From the NCBI RefSeq assembly GCF_916858655.1, contig NZ_CAKASL010000002.1, forward strand, positions 1 to 64,000: DNA of 64,000 nucleotides. The letters run 5' to 3'. This document shows positions 43,014 through 52,646 of this stretch, in pieces; the stretch's first letter is position 1, and each line of letters begins with the position of its first letter. The DNA comes from Aeromicrobium sp. Leaf350 (GTDB lineage: Bacteria; Actinomycetota; Actinomycetes; Propionibacteriales; Nocardioidaceae). The notes beneath the pieces are model-generated. The model made no database searches. It was given only the letters and a program-made list of their open reading frames with translations, and had not been told where the DNA came from. A program made the position numbers and the translations under genes.

Positions 43014-43388
43014 ATGAGCAGGTACATGCTGGTCATGCGGGACTCCGCCGAGGCCTACGAGGCGTCGCAGCAGGTCGACTTCACCGAGATCATCGCCGCG
43101 ATGGGCGCCTACAACGAGGCGCTGGAGGCCGCTGGCGTGCTCGTCGCGAGCGAGGGCCTCTCGGACCCGTCCGAGACCGTCGTGATCGACTTCTCCTCCG
43201 CGGACCCGGTCGCGACCGACGGGCCGTACGGCGAGGTCCACGAGCTGTTCAACGGCTTCTGGGTCATCGAGACCGCCACGAAGGAGGAGGCCGTCGCGTG
43301 GGGCAAGCGCTGCCCGCTCGGCCCCGGCTCGAAGCTCGAGGTGCGCCGCTTCGGCGACGCGTCCGACCTCGAGCTCGACAACGACTGA
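43014..43388 (+). CDS. YciI/DGPF-domain protein (second copy)
   Basis: A 124-residue paralogue of the preceding gene, with MSRYMLVMRDSAEAYEASQQVDFTEIIAAMGAYNEALEAAGV and TDGPYGEVHELFNGFWVIETATKEEAVAWGKRCPLGPGSKLEVR. It lacks the C-terminal 17 residues of the first copy. It lies 28 bp after copy one and ends 3 bp before the sigma factor. Tandem duplication is likely. Confidence 0.88.
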   Translation: MSRYMLVMRDSAEAYEASQQVDFTEIIAAMGAYNEALEAAGVLVASEGLSDPSETVVIDFSSADPVATDGPYGEVHELFNGFWVIETATKEEAVAWGKRCPLGPGSKLEVRRFGDASDLELDND

Positions 43389-43391
43389 GCC

Positions 43392-44645
43392 ATGACGCAC
43401 CAGGACACGGCGTCGACGGCCGGGATCGCCCGGACCGTCGACGCCGTCTGGCGCATCGAGGGGGCCAAGGTCGTCGCGACGGTGGCTCGCATGACGGGCG
43501 ACCTGGCCCTGGCTGAGGACCTGGCGCAAGAGGCCGTCGCCGAGGCGTTGGAGCAGTGGCCCACGACGGGCGTGCCCCGCAACGCCGCCGCGTGGCTCAC
43601 GGCCGTGGCCAAGCGCCGCGCGATCGACGCCTTCCGCCGCCGCGAGCGTCTCGACGCCCGGCACGAGGCCATCGCCCGCGACCTGGACGAGAGCGCCGAG
43701 GACGTGTGGGAGCCGATCGCCGACGACGGCCTGCGGCTGCTCTTCACGGCGTGCCATCCGGTGCTGTCGCGCGAGGCGCAGGTCGCGCTGACGCTCCGGG
43801 TCGTGGCGGGCCTGTCCAGCGACGAGATCGCCCGGCTGTTCCTGGTGCCGACCTCCACGATGCAGCAGCGGATCGTGCGGGCCAAGCGCACGTTGACCGA
43901 GGCCCGGGTGCCGTTCGAGGTGCCCGACCACACCGAGTGGGCGGCGCGCCTGCAGTCGGTCCTCAAGGTCGTCTACCTGGTCTTCACGGAGGGCTACTCC
44001 GCGACCAGCGGTGAGCAGTGGGTGCGTCGCGAGCTGGCCGACGAGGCGCTGCGCCTCGGGCGGCTCGTCAGTGCCCTGGTGCCCCATGAGCCCGAGGCGC
44101 GAGCCCTCGTGGCGTTGATGGAGATCCAGTCGTCCCGCTTCGCCGCGCGGGTCGACGCCGCCGGCAACCCTGTGCTCCTCGGCGACCAGGACCGACGGCG
44201 CTGGGACCGCAACGCGGTCGCCCGGGGTCGGGCAGCGCTGGCGGAGGTCGACCGCCTCGGCCGCGGCCGAGGGCCGTACGCCCTGCAGGCGGCGATCGCC
44301 GAGTGCCACGCGATCGCGCCGTCGGTCGACGAGACCGACTGGGAGCAGATCGTGGTGCTGTACGAGGCGCTCGGGCGGCTGGCGCCGAACCCGGTGGTCG
44401 ATCTCAACCGCGCGGTCGCGGTGTCGATGGCGCGCAGCGCGGCCGAGGCGCTCGAGATCGTCGACGGGCTGGTGGCGCGGGGAGAGCTCGCCGGCTCCCA
44501 CCTGGTGCCGAGCGTGCGGGGTGAGCTGCTCGCCCGGATGGAGCGCACCCAGGAGGCGCGCGGTGAGCTGCTGACGGCGGCGTCGCTGGCGCGCAACGAG
44601 CGCGAGCGCGCCGTGCTCGAGGCCAAGGCCGCGGGTCTCAGCTAG
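43392..44645 (+). CDS. ECF42-type RNA polymerase sigma factor
   Basis: A 417-residue sigma factor. Sigma-70 regions 2 and 4 occupy residues 15-180 (EDLAQEAVAEALEQWP; VVAGLSSDEIARLFLVPTSTMQQRIVRAKRTL). A long helical C-terminal extension of about 230 residues, with VLYEALGRLAPNPVVDLNRAVAVSMARSAAEALEIVDGL (TPR/DUF6596-like), is characteristic of ECF42, in which the extension is reported as needed for activity. No anti-sigma factor is encoded nearby, again typical. It ends in a convergent overlap of 8 bp with the hydrolase gene. Confidence 0.9.
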   Translation: MTHQDTASTAGIARTVDAVWRIEGAKVVATVARMTGDLALAEDLAQEAVAEALEQWPTTGVPRNAAAWLTAVAKRRAIDAFRRRERLDARHEAIARDLDESAEDVWEPIADDGLRLLFTACHPVLSREAQVALTLRVVAGLSSDEIARLFLVPTSTMQQRIVRAKRTLTEARVPFEVPDHTEWAARLQSVLKVVYLVFTEGYSATSGEQWVRRELADEALRLGRLVSALVPHEPEARALVALMEIQSSRFAARVDAAGNPVLLGDQDRRRWDRNAVARGRAALAEVDRLGRGRGPYALQAAIAECHAIAPSVDETDWEQIVVLYEALGRLAPNPVVDLNRAVAVSMARSAAEALEIVDGLVARGELAGSHLVPSVRGELLARMERTQEARGELLTAASLARNERERAVLEAKAAGLS

Positions 44646-45501
44646 CGGTGGAGGTGTGGGCCAGGACGGCGGGCACCACGAGGTCCCAGGCCGCGGCCGG
44701 TGGGTGCTCGTGACCCATCCCGGGCACGACGAGCAGCTCGGCTCCGGGCACCAGCCAGGCCAGGTGGCGCCCGTGCTCGAGGGGAAACAGCGGGTCGGCG
44801 TCGCCGTGGATGACGAGCGTCGGCACGCGGAGGTCGGCCAGGTCGACCGGGTCGCCGCCCTCGATCATGAAGTGGTTCGCCCCAGATCGCTGCGGACCGT
44901 CTCGGTCCAGGATCCTGCGGATCGTCTGGCCCGCCCGCACCTCGTCGAGCCCGAGCGTGCCGGCGTAGGCGCGCAGCCCCGCCAGCTCGGCCGCGACCAC
45001 GGCGTCCGGGTCGTCCCAGTCCGGTTCCGGAGGCGGGTGCTCGAAGGACTCCAGGATCGCCGGCGTCGGCCCGGGGAGGTCGGCGTCCTCGGCCCCTGGT
45101 CCACCTGCCGTGGTGGACTGCAGGATGGTCGTGGCGACGAGCTCGGGGTGCCGGACCGCCACGGTCTGCACGAGGCCGCCACCGAGCGACACGCCCCAGA
45201 GGTGCACGGGAGCGTCGCTGACGTCGCGGATCACCGCGACCAGGTCGCGCAGGAGGTCCTCGCCCGTGTAGGTCGCCGCGCCCAGCGGCACGGTGGTCGA
45301 CTGGCCGACGTCGCGCAGGTCGTACCGCACCACCCGACGACCAGCGTCGGCCAGCAGCTCGCAGAGCTCGTCGTCCCACCACTCCTTGGCGGAGGCGGCG
45401 CCGTTGACCAGCACGAGCACGGGCAGGTGCGGATCGCCGATCTCCTCGACCGCGATCGCGACGTCGTCGCTCGTGACAAACCGAACCTCGCTCCAGGTCA
45501 T
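44638..45501 (-). CDS. Alpha/beta-hydrolase fold protein
   Basis: A 287-residue cytoplasmic hydrolase. Nucleophile elbow GVSLGG near residue 97, Asp in HGDADPLFP and His in GMGHEHPP give a complete triad. VLVNGAASAKEWWDDEL is the oxyanion region. It could be an esterase, epoxide hydrolase or lactonase. Its ATG overlaps the end of the DUF222-HNH gene by 4 bp, and its stop overlaps that of the sigma factor. Confidence 0.88.
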   Translation of the reverse strand: MTWSEVRFVTSDDVAIAVEEIGDPHLPVLVLVNGAASAKEWWDDELCELLADAGRRVVRYDLRDVGQSTTVPLGAATYTGEDLLRDLVAVIRDVSDAPVHLWGVSLGGGLVQTVAVRHPELVATTILQSTTAGGPGAEDADLPGPTPAILESFEHPPPEPDWDDPDAVVAAELAGLRAYAGTLGLDEVRAGQTIRRILDRDGPQRSGANHFMIEGGDPVDLADLRVPTLVIHGDADPLFPLEHGRHLAWLVPGAELLVVPGMGHEHPPAAAWDLVVPAVLAHTSTAS

Positions 45502-46736
45502 GGTCCCGAGTCTCGCGCGGAACCCCGGCGCGCGCCAGGGAGTGGGGATGTGTAGGCGTGGCCGGTGGGGGTGGTCCAGGTGATCTCGCCGGTGGGTCCG
45601 GCATGGACGTGCCAGCCGGGTAGTTCTTTGACGAGGTTGGAGAGTCGGCAGAGGCCTTGGCCGTTGGCCTGCGTGGTCGGTCCGCCGTTGCGGTGGGGTC
45701 GGATGTGGTCGATCTCGCGGATCCGGCAAGAACATCCGGGTTGGCGGCACTTGTGGTGGTCGCGGGTGCGGATCCAGGAGGCCAGCGTGCCGGTGAAGCA
45801 GCGTCGGCGGGTGTCCAGGCCCGCGAGGGAGCCGGTGGGTTCGGTGAACAGGCGGCGGAACCAGGCCTGCCCTGCGCTGTCGACGAGCTCAGCAGCCAGG
45901 TGCGGGGTGATGGGCCCGTGGCCGGCGAGGTCGGCAGCGCAAGGGACGCCGGTGAGGGCTTCGATGGGCAGCACGATGGACAGGTCGATGTCGGGTCCGG
46001 CGACGGTCTCGACGCCGGTGACCCGCTCGAACAGGGTGTTGACCATGATCTGCCCACGATCGCGGTCGTCGCCGCGGGCGCGGAGTCGGTCGGCGTGAAC
46101 CTGCAGGCTCTGACGGATGCCGACGAGCTGCTCGGCGGGCCCGTGGACGATGAGGGTGCCGACCCCGTCGGGCTCGGCCCAGTACGAGACGAACTGGTCG
46201 GCGCGGGCCTTGCGCTCGCGTTCGGCGGCGGCCTCGACGTCGTGACTGACGACCAGCTCGCGCACCAGGTCGGCCGCCTGGGCCGGCGTCAAACCGGCGA
46301 GGGCTCCGGCGAGGGCGGCGTCGATGAGGGTGATGGTGCCGGGGTCGAGGGTGCGCACGACCCGCACGACCGCCCGCACCACCGGCTCGGACACCACCCC
46401 GTCGCCGAACGCGGTGCGCAGGATCGGCATCGGCCGCAGGCCCATCGCCAGCTCCAACAGGTTGCGGCCCGCGGTCGGTGACTGACCCCGGGCCATCGCG
46501 GTCTCGGCCGCCACGGTCAGCGCCAGGTCACGATCACCCGCATGCGTGGCCAGACGCAGCTCGTAGAAGTCGGCGACCTGCTCGACCAGACGTGCCTGCG
46601 CGACCCGGATCAGCCGCTCCAACGCCACGATCGCATCGACATGCTTGGCGCCCATCACGTCGATCGGGTCCACCACGCGGTAGTCCGCGCCCGCCACAGC
46701 AGCGAGCACGCCCTCGGGTGCCAGGTCCTCGAACAT
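45498..46736 (-). CDS. DUF222 and HNH endonuclease domain protein
   Basis: A 412-residue protein of the actinobacterial DUF222-HNH family (often multicopy). DUF222 covers about residues 15-290. The C-terminal HNH nuclease reads CRQPGC, then DHIRPHRNGGPTTQANGQGLCRLSN. Relatives have CxxCN at the end; here Ser replaces the last Cys, so one of four zinc ligands is missing. Role unknown; these genes are often linked to mobile DNA. The ATG at 46736 was preferred to a TTG at 46748. Confidence 0.85.
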   Translation of the reverse strand: MFEDLAPEGVLAAVAGADYRVVDPIDVMGAKHVDAIVALERLIRVAQARLVEQVADFYELRLATHAGDRDLALTVAAETAMARGQSPTAGRNLLELAMGLRPMPILRTAFGDGVVSEPVVRAVVRVVRTLDPGTITLIDAALAGALAGLTPAQAADLVRELVVSHDVEAAAERERKARADQFVSYWAEPDGVGTLIVHGPAEQLVGIRQSLQVHADRLRARGDDRDRGQIMVNTLFERVTGVETVAGPDIDLSIVLPIEALTGVPCAADLAGHGPITPHLAAELVDSAGQAWFRRLFTEPTGSLAGLDTRRRCFTGTLASWIRTRDHHKCRQPGCSCRIREIDHIRPHRNGGPTTQANGQGLCRLSNLVKELPGWHVHAGPTGEITWTTPTGHAYTSPLPGARRGSARDSGP

Positions 46737-46833
46737 GAGACCAGCCAACCCGCCCCCACCGACAGCGGCCCCGGCCCACCAGGACCCTGTGGAGAACGGA
46801 CGTCACGGCACCTCGGGCGACACGAAGGCAGAC

Positions 46834-46872
46834 CTTTCTTGATCCGTTCAAGAAAAGCGGTACGGTCGGAGC
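46834..46872 (+). promoter_or_regulatory. furA promoter with Fur-type operator
   Basis: Inverted repeat TTTCTTGA-N5-TCAAGAAA (46835-46842 with 46848-46855) overlaps the -35 (TTGATC, 46839-46844); -10 TACGGT is at 46861-46866, six bases before the ATG. This resembles FurA/CatR operators and implies autorepression relieved by peroxide, with katG read from the same transcript. Confidence 0.8.
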
Positions 46873-47295
46873 ATGACCTCGATGGCGGACGCGGAGCAGC
46901 TGCTGCGCGACGCCAGCCTGCGGGTCACGCGTCCGCGGGTCGCGGTCCTCGCGGCCGTGCACGCCCACCCCCACGCTGACACCGAGTCGCTCATCGCCGC
47001 CGCGCGCGCCGACCTGCCCGACGTCTCGCACCAGGCGGTCTACGACTCGCTGCACACCCTGACCGATGCCGGACTGCTGCGTCGCATCCAGCCCAACGGC
47101 TCGGTGGCGCGCTACGAGTCGCGCGTCGGCGACAACCACCACCACCTCGTGTGCCGCACGTGTGGCTCGATCACCGACGTCGACTGCGCCGTCGGACCCG
47201 CTCCCTGCCTGACCCCCTCGCACGACCACGGCTACGTCATCGACGAGGCCGAGGTCATCTACTGGGGCCTGTGCGCCACCTGCGCACCCTCCTGA
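46873..47295 (+). CDS. furA: Fur-family peroxide-responsive regulator
   Basis: A 140-residue metalloregulator. The winged helix is in residues 10-85 ([44 protein letters not shown]). [11 protein letters not shown] and LCATCAP give a structural CxxC pair set, and HDH near the C-terminus belongs to a metal site. Position directly before katG identifies it as FurA/CatR type. Start is leaderless after TACGGT. Confidence 0.93.
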   Translation: MTSMADAEQLLRDASLRVTRPRVAVLAAVHAHPHADTESLIAAARADLPDVSHQAVYDSLHTLTDAGLLRRIQPNGSVARYESRVGDNHHHLVCRTCGSITDVDCAVGPAPCLTPSHDHGYVIDEAEVIYWGLCATCAPS

Positions 47296-47335
47296 CCACC
47301 CCGATTCATCCGCACGTCAACCGACACCCACGTAA

Positions 47336-49591
<2,256 letters not shown>

Positions 49592-49606
49592 CCCTCAGCC
49601 GGACGA

Positions 49607-49645
49607 GAACCGCCCCGCCCTGCGACAGCAGGTGCGGGGCGGTTC
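49607..49645. terminator. Bidirectional hairpin after katG
   Basis: A 12-bp stem GAACCGCCCCGC/GCGGGGCGGTTC (49607-49618 and 49634-49645) with a 15-base loop, lying between the convergent katG and ene-reductase genes. No T run. Confidence 0.65.
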
Positions 49646-49659
49646 TGCGCGCTGGTGGA

Positions 49660-50751
49660 TCAGGCGAGGGCGGGGTAGTCGGTGTAGCCCTCGGCGTCGC
49701 CGCCGTAGAAGGTCTTCGGGTTCGGGTCGTTCAGCTCGGCCCCGGCCGCGAGGCGCTCGGCCAGGTCCGGGTTGGCGATGTAGCTGCGTCCGAAGGCGAC
49801 CGCGTCGATGAAGCCCGCCGCGAGCAGGCGCTCGGCCTTCTCCGTCGTGTATGCGCCGGCACCGACGATCGGGCCCGGGAACGCCTCACGCAGCGAGGCG
49901 CGGAAGGCGTCGTCGAGCTCGGGGCCACCGGCCCAGTCGGGCTCGGACAGGTGGAGGAACGCGAGGTCGCGCTTCGCCAGCTCGGCGGCGAAGTACAGGC
50001 CCGTGTCGCCGCCCTCGAGGTCCTCCAGGCCGTTGAACGAGCCGATGGGGGAGATGCGGATGCCCACGCGGTCGGCCGACCAGGCCTCGACGACGGCGTC
50101 GACGACGGCGAGCGGCAGGCGGGCGCGGTTCTCGACCGATCCGCCGTACTCGTCGTCGCGGAGGTTGCTGACCGGGCTCAGGAACTGGTGCAGGAGGTAG
50201 CCGTGGGCGCCGTGGATCTCGACCGCGTCGAAGCCGGCCTCACGGGCGTTCGCGGACGCCTGGCGGAACTCCTCAACGGTCCGCTCGATGCCCTCGGCCG
50301 TCAGGGCCTGCGGCGTGGGGCAGCTGACCCGCTCCGGACCGCCGTCGGCGCCACGCACCGTGGTGCGGTTGCGGTACGGACCTGCCGACGCCGACACCGG
50401 GAGCTCGCCGTCGTGGAACGACTCGTGCGAGACCCGGCCGACGTGCCACAGCTGCGCGGCGATCAGGCCACCCGCCTCGTGCACTGCGTCGGTGATGCGC
50501 CGCCAGCCGGCGACCTGCTCGTCGGAGTAGATCCCCGGCGTGTCCATGTAGCCCTTGCCCCACGTGGAGACCTGCGTGCCCTCGGAGACGATCAGGCCCG
50601 CTCCGGCCCGCTGCACGTAGTACTCGCGCATCAGGTCGTTGGGCACGTCACCGGGCGGCGTCGCGCGCATGCGGGTCAGCGGTGCCATCAGCACGCGGTT
50701 GGGGAGCTCGACGGCTCCGAGGGTCACGGGGGAGAAGAGGCTCGTATCCAC
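49660..50751 (-). CDS. Old yellow enzyme family alkene reductase (NemA-like)
   Basis: A flavin-dependent reductase of 363 residues from the GTG at 50751. LFSPVTLGAVELPNRVLMAPLTRMRA starts the barrel, AQLWHVGRVSH and IHGAHGYLLHQFLSP contain active-site residues, and VAFGRSYIANPDLAERL binds FMN. It reduces activated C=C bonds or nitro compounds with NAD(P)H. A TTG at 50763 would extend it by 4 codons, but that codon touches the AGGAGG Shine-Dalgarno; the GTG is 12 bases away. It overlaps nothing essential and lies just behind the ABC-F gene, probably co-transcribed. Confidence 0.9.
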   Translation of the reverse strand: MDTSLFSPVTLGAVELPNRVLMAPLTRMRATPPGDVPNDLMREYYVQRAGAGLIVSEGTQVSTWGKGYMDTPGIYSDEQVAGWRRITDAVHEAGGLIAAQLWHVGRVSHESFHDGELPVSASAGPYRNRTTVRGADGGPERVSCPTPQALTAEGIERTVEEFRQASANAREAGFDAVEIHGAHGYLLHQFLSPVSNLRDDEYGGSVENRARLPLAVVDAVVEAWSADRVGIRISPIGSFNGLEDLEGGDTGLYFAAELAKRDLAFLHLSEPDWAGGPELDDAFRASLREAFPGPIVGAGAYTTEKAERLLAAGFIDAVAFGRSYIANPDLAERLAAGAELNDPNPKTFYGGDAEGYTDYPALA

Positions 50752-50755
50752 GTGC

Positions 50756-52417
50756 TCAGTCAACCTCCTCGGTGTCCTCGGGTATTCCGAGGTCGTCCGG
50801 TCCGGCTGCCTCCCGCAGGCCCGACGCCGTGAGCTCGAGCCAGCGGTCGACGCCGAGACGCTCCAGGAAGGCGTCGTCGTGGCTCACCACGAGCAGCCCC
50901 GACCTGCTCGAGGCGAGGGCGGAGACGAGGGCATCGATCGAGTCCAGGTCGAGATTGTTGGTCGGCTCGTCGAGCACCAGCAGCTCGTGAGCGGGCTCGG
51001 CGAGCAGCAGCCTGGCGAGGGCGACGCGGAAGCGTTCGCCGCCGGAGAGCGTGCTCATCGGCCGCGACGTCTGGTCGCCCCGCAGGAGGAACCGGGCCAG
51101 CTGACCCCGCACCTGCTCCGGAGGCGCCTGGGGGCACGCCGCCCGGACGGTGTCGAGGACGCTCGCCGTCTCGTCGAAGTCGTCGAGCCGCTGGTCCAGG
51201 TGGCCGATGCGATCGGTGAACGCCTGCGCCCAGGGCTGGTCCTCGGCGCCACCCGGACCACCGTGGACGAGCTGTCGCAACAGGCGGGTCTTCCCGATGC
51301 CGTTGCGTCCCACCAGCGCGACGCGCTCGGATCCGCGCATCTCGACGACGTGCTCGCCACTCGTCAGCTCCACGAGCCGCCGACGAGGGGAGAGGTGCGG
51401 GTCCGGCAGGTCGATCCGGATCGTCCGGTCGTCGCGCACGGCCTCGGCCGCGGTGTCGACCGCCTGCCGTGCCTCGTCGATCCGCGCCTCCTGTGTCCCG
51501 CGGACCTTGGCCATCGAGTTCTCGGACTTGAACTTGCGGGTGTTGAGCAGGATCTTCGGCACGCGCTTCTCCCGCGCGGCCTTCGCACCCTGCTTGCTGC
51601 GGTGCGCCAACCGGGTTTCGACCTCCTGCCGCTGCCGCTTCTCCGCCCGCAGCTTCTGCTCCGCGGTGCGCAGGGTCTGCTCGGCCGCCTCCTGCTCCGC
51701 CAGGAGGTGCTCGCGCCACGCGGAGTACCCGCCGCCGAAGGTCGTCAGCGTCCCGCCGGATCCGGGGGCCCGGTGGAGCTCGGCGGTGGCGTCCATGCGG
51801 TCGAGGAGGGCGACGTCATGGCTCACGACCACGAGCGCTCCCGGCCACGACCCCACGAGGTCGTGCACCCGGGCGCGGGTCGCCCGATCCAGGTTGTTGG
51901 TCGGCTCGTCGAGCACCGTGACGGCCGCGGGATCGCGCCGCAGTCCGACCAGCGCGGTCAGGACGATCTCGCCGCCGCTGAGCGTCGTCAGGGGCCGGTC
52001 CAGGGTCAGGGAGTCGAGGCCGATCGCGGCGAGGTCGGCCTCGCTGCGCTCGTGGACGTCCCACGCGTCGCCGACCGCGTCGAAGTGCGACGGGTCGGTG
52101 CTCCCGGCCTCGATCGCCGCCAACGCCTCGGCGACGGCTCGTACCCCGAGGAGGTCGGCGACCGTCGCGTCGTGCAGACGGTGGACGAACTGGTCCAGGT
52201 GGGCCACCTCGCCGTCGACGGTGACGCTGCCCGCGGTCGGGGTCAGCTCGCCGAGGACGAGTCGCAGCAGGGTCGACTTGCCGACGCCGTTCGCGCCGAC
52301 AAGACCGGTGGTACCGCGGCCGAACGTGCCGGAGACGCCGTCGAGCACGGTCGTGCCGTCAGGCCAGGTGAAGGTGAGGCCGTCGAGCACGACGGCAGGA
52401 TGGAGGGTCGAGGACAT
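50756..52417 (-). CDS. ABC-F family ATPase (ribosome-protection/translation factor type)
   Basis: A 553-residue soluble protein with two ATPase domains and no membrane part. First Walker A GANGVGKST is at 41-49 with signature LSGGE near 160; second Walker A GRNGIGKTR and signature LSGGERFRV. The region between (about 240-320), rich in Arg/Lys/Glu, is the P-site tRNA interaction motif and coiled-coil linker. ABC-F proteins rescue ribosomes or dislodge antibiotics such as macrolides or pleuromutilins. The 5' leader carries two tiny frames and a hairpin sequestering the Shine-Dalgarno, supporting antibiotic-responsive control. Confidence 0.92.
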   Translation of the reverse strand: MSSTLHPAVVLDGLTFTWPDGTTVLDGVSGTFGRGTTGLVGANGVGKSTLLRLVLGELTPTAGSVTVDGEVAHLDQFVHRLHDATVADLLGVRAVAEALAAIEAGSTDPSHFDAVGDAWDVHERSEADLAAIGLDSLTLDRPLTTLSGGEIVLTALVGLRRDPAAVTVLDEPTNNLDRATRARVHDLVGSWPGALVVVSHDVALLDRMDATAELHRAPGSGGTLTTFGGGYSAWREHLLAEQEAAEQTLRTAEQKLRAEKRQRQEVETRLAHRSKQGAKAAREKRVPKILLNTRKFKSENSMAKVRGTQEARIDEARQAVDTAAEAVRDDRTIRIDLPDPHLSPRRRLVELTSGEHVVEMRGSERVALVGRNGIGKTRLLRQLVHGGPGGAEDQPWAQAFTDRIGHLDQRLDDFDETASVLDTVRAACPQAPPEQVRGQLARFLLRGDQTSRPMSTLSGGERFRVALARLLLAEPAHELLVLDEPTNNLDLDSIDALVSALASSRSGLLVVSHDDAFLERLGVDRWLELTASGLREAAGPDDLGIPEDTEEVD

Positions 52418-52419
52418 GA

Positions 52420-52457
52420 GGCTCCCGGGTGGTCAGTCGAGCGCTGACCGTGGAGCC
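52420..52457 (-). promoter_or_regulatory. Shine-Dalgarno-sequestering hairpin in ABC-F leader
   Basis: On the minus strand GGCTCC (52457-52452) pairs with GGAGCC (52425-52420), which carries the GGGAG Shine-Dalgarno two bases from the ATG; an inner stem GGTCAG/CTGACC (52449-52444 with 52436-52431) stabilises it. GCTCCC upstream (52483-52478) offers a competing partner. Such a structure would keep translation off unless a stalled ribosome in the leader disrupts it. Confidence 0.55.
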
Positions 52458-52492
52458 CGTCCTGCGAGTGGAGGTGCGGGAGCTCGGCGACG

Positions 52493-52534
52493 TCAGCGCG
52501 TGGAACGCGTGGGGTGACGGTCGGCGATCTTCAC
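52493..52534 (-). CDS. 13-residue leader peptide upstream of ABC-F gene
   Basis: GTG at 52534 with GAGG seven bases before it opens a frame coding (M)KIADRHPTRSTR and stop. Its GTG overlaps the stop of a shorter frame, MMRGSR (52531-52551, start ATG-ATG). Short frames rich in Arg, Thr and Ser before a hairpin are typical of attenuated resistance genes. Chance cannot be excluded. Confidence 0.45.
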   Translation of the reverse strand: MKIADRHPTRSTR

Positions 52535-52553
52535 CGGGAACCTCGCATCATCG

Positions 52554-52577
52554 ACAGTGGGACGCGCTCCACTGTAC
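52554..52577 (-). promoter_or_regulatory. Promoter/operator of the ABC-F unit
   Basis: TACAGT (52577-52572) is a good -10. It overlaps an inverted repeat ACAGTGG-N8-CCACTGT (52554-52575), which could be an operator. Transcription would start near 52565 and include both leader frames. Confidence 0.45.
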
Positions 52578-52646
52578 GCCACGGCACAGGGGCGACACAG
52601 ATCCGGTCGGGGCGCACCCGTGACCTGCGTCACGTTGGGCCGTTGA

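Noticed and set aside
45498-46736. Mobile element or insertion sequence signalled by the HNH gene
   Set aside because: No flanking inverted or direct repeats and no transposase were seen; DUF222-HNH genes are common solitary genes in actinobacteria.
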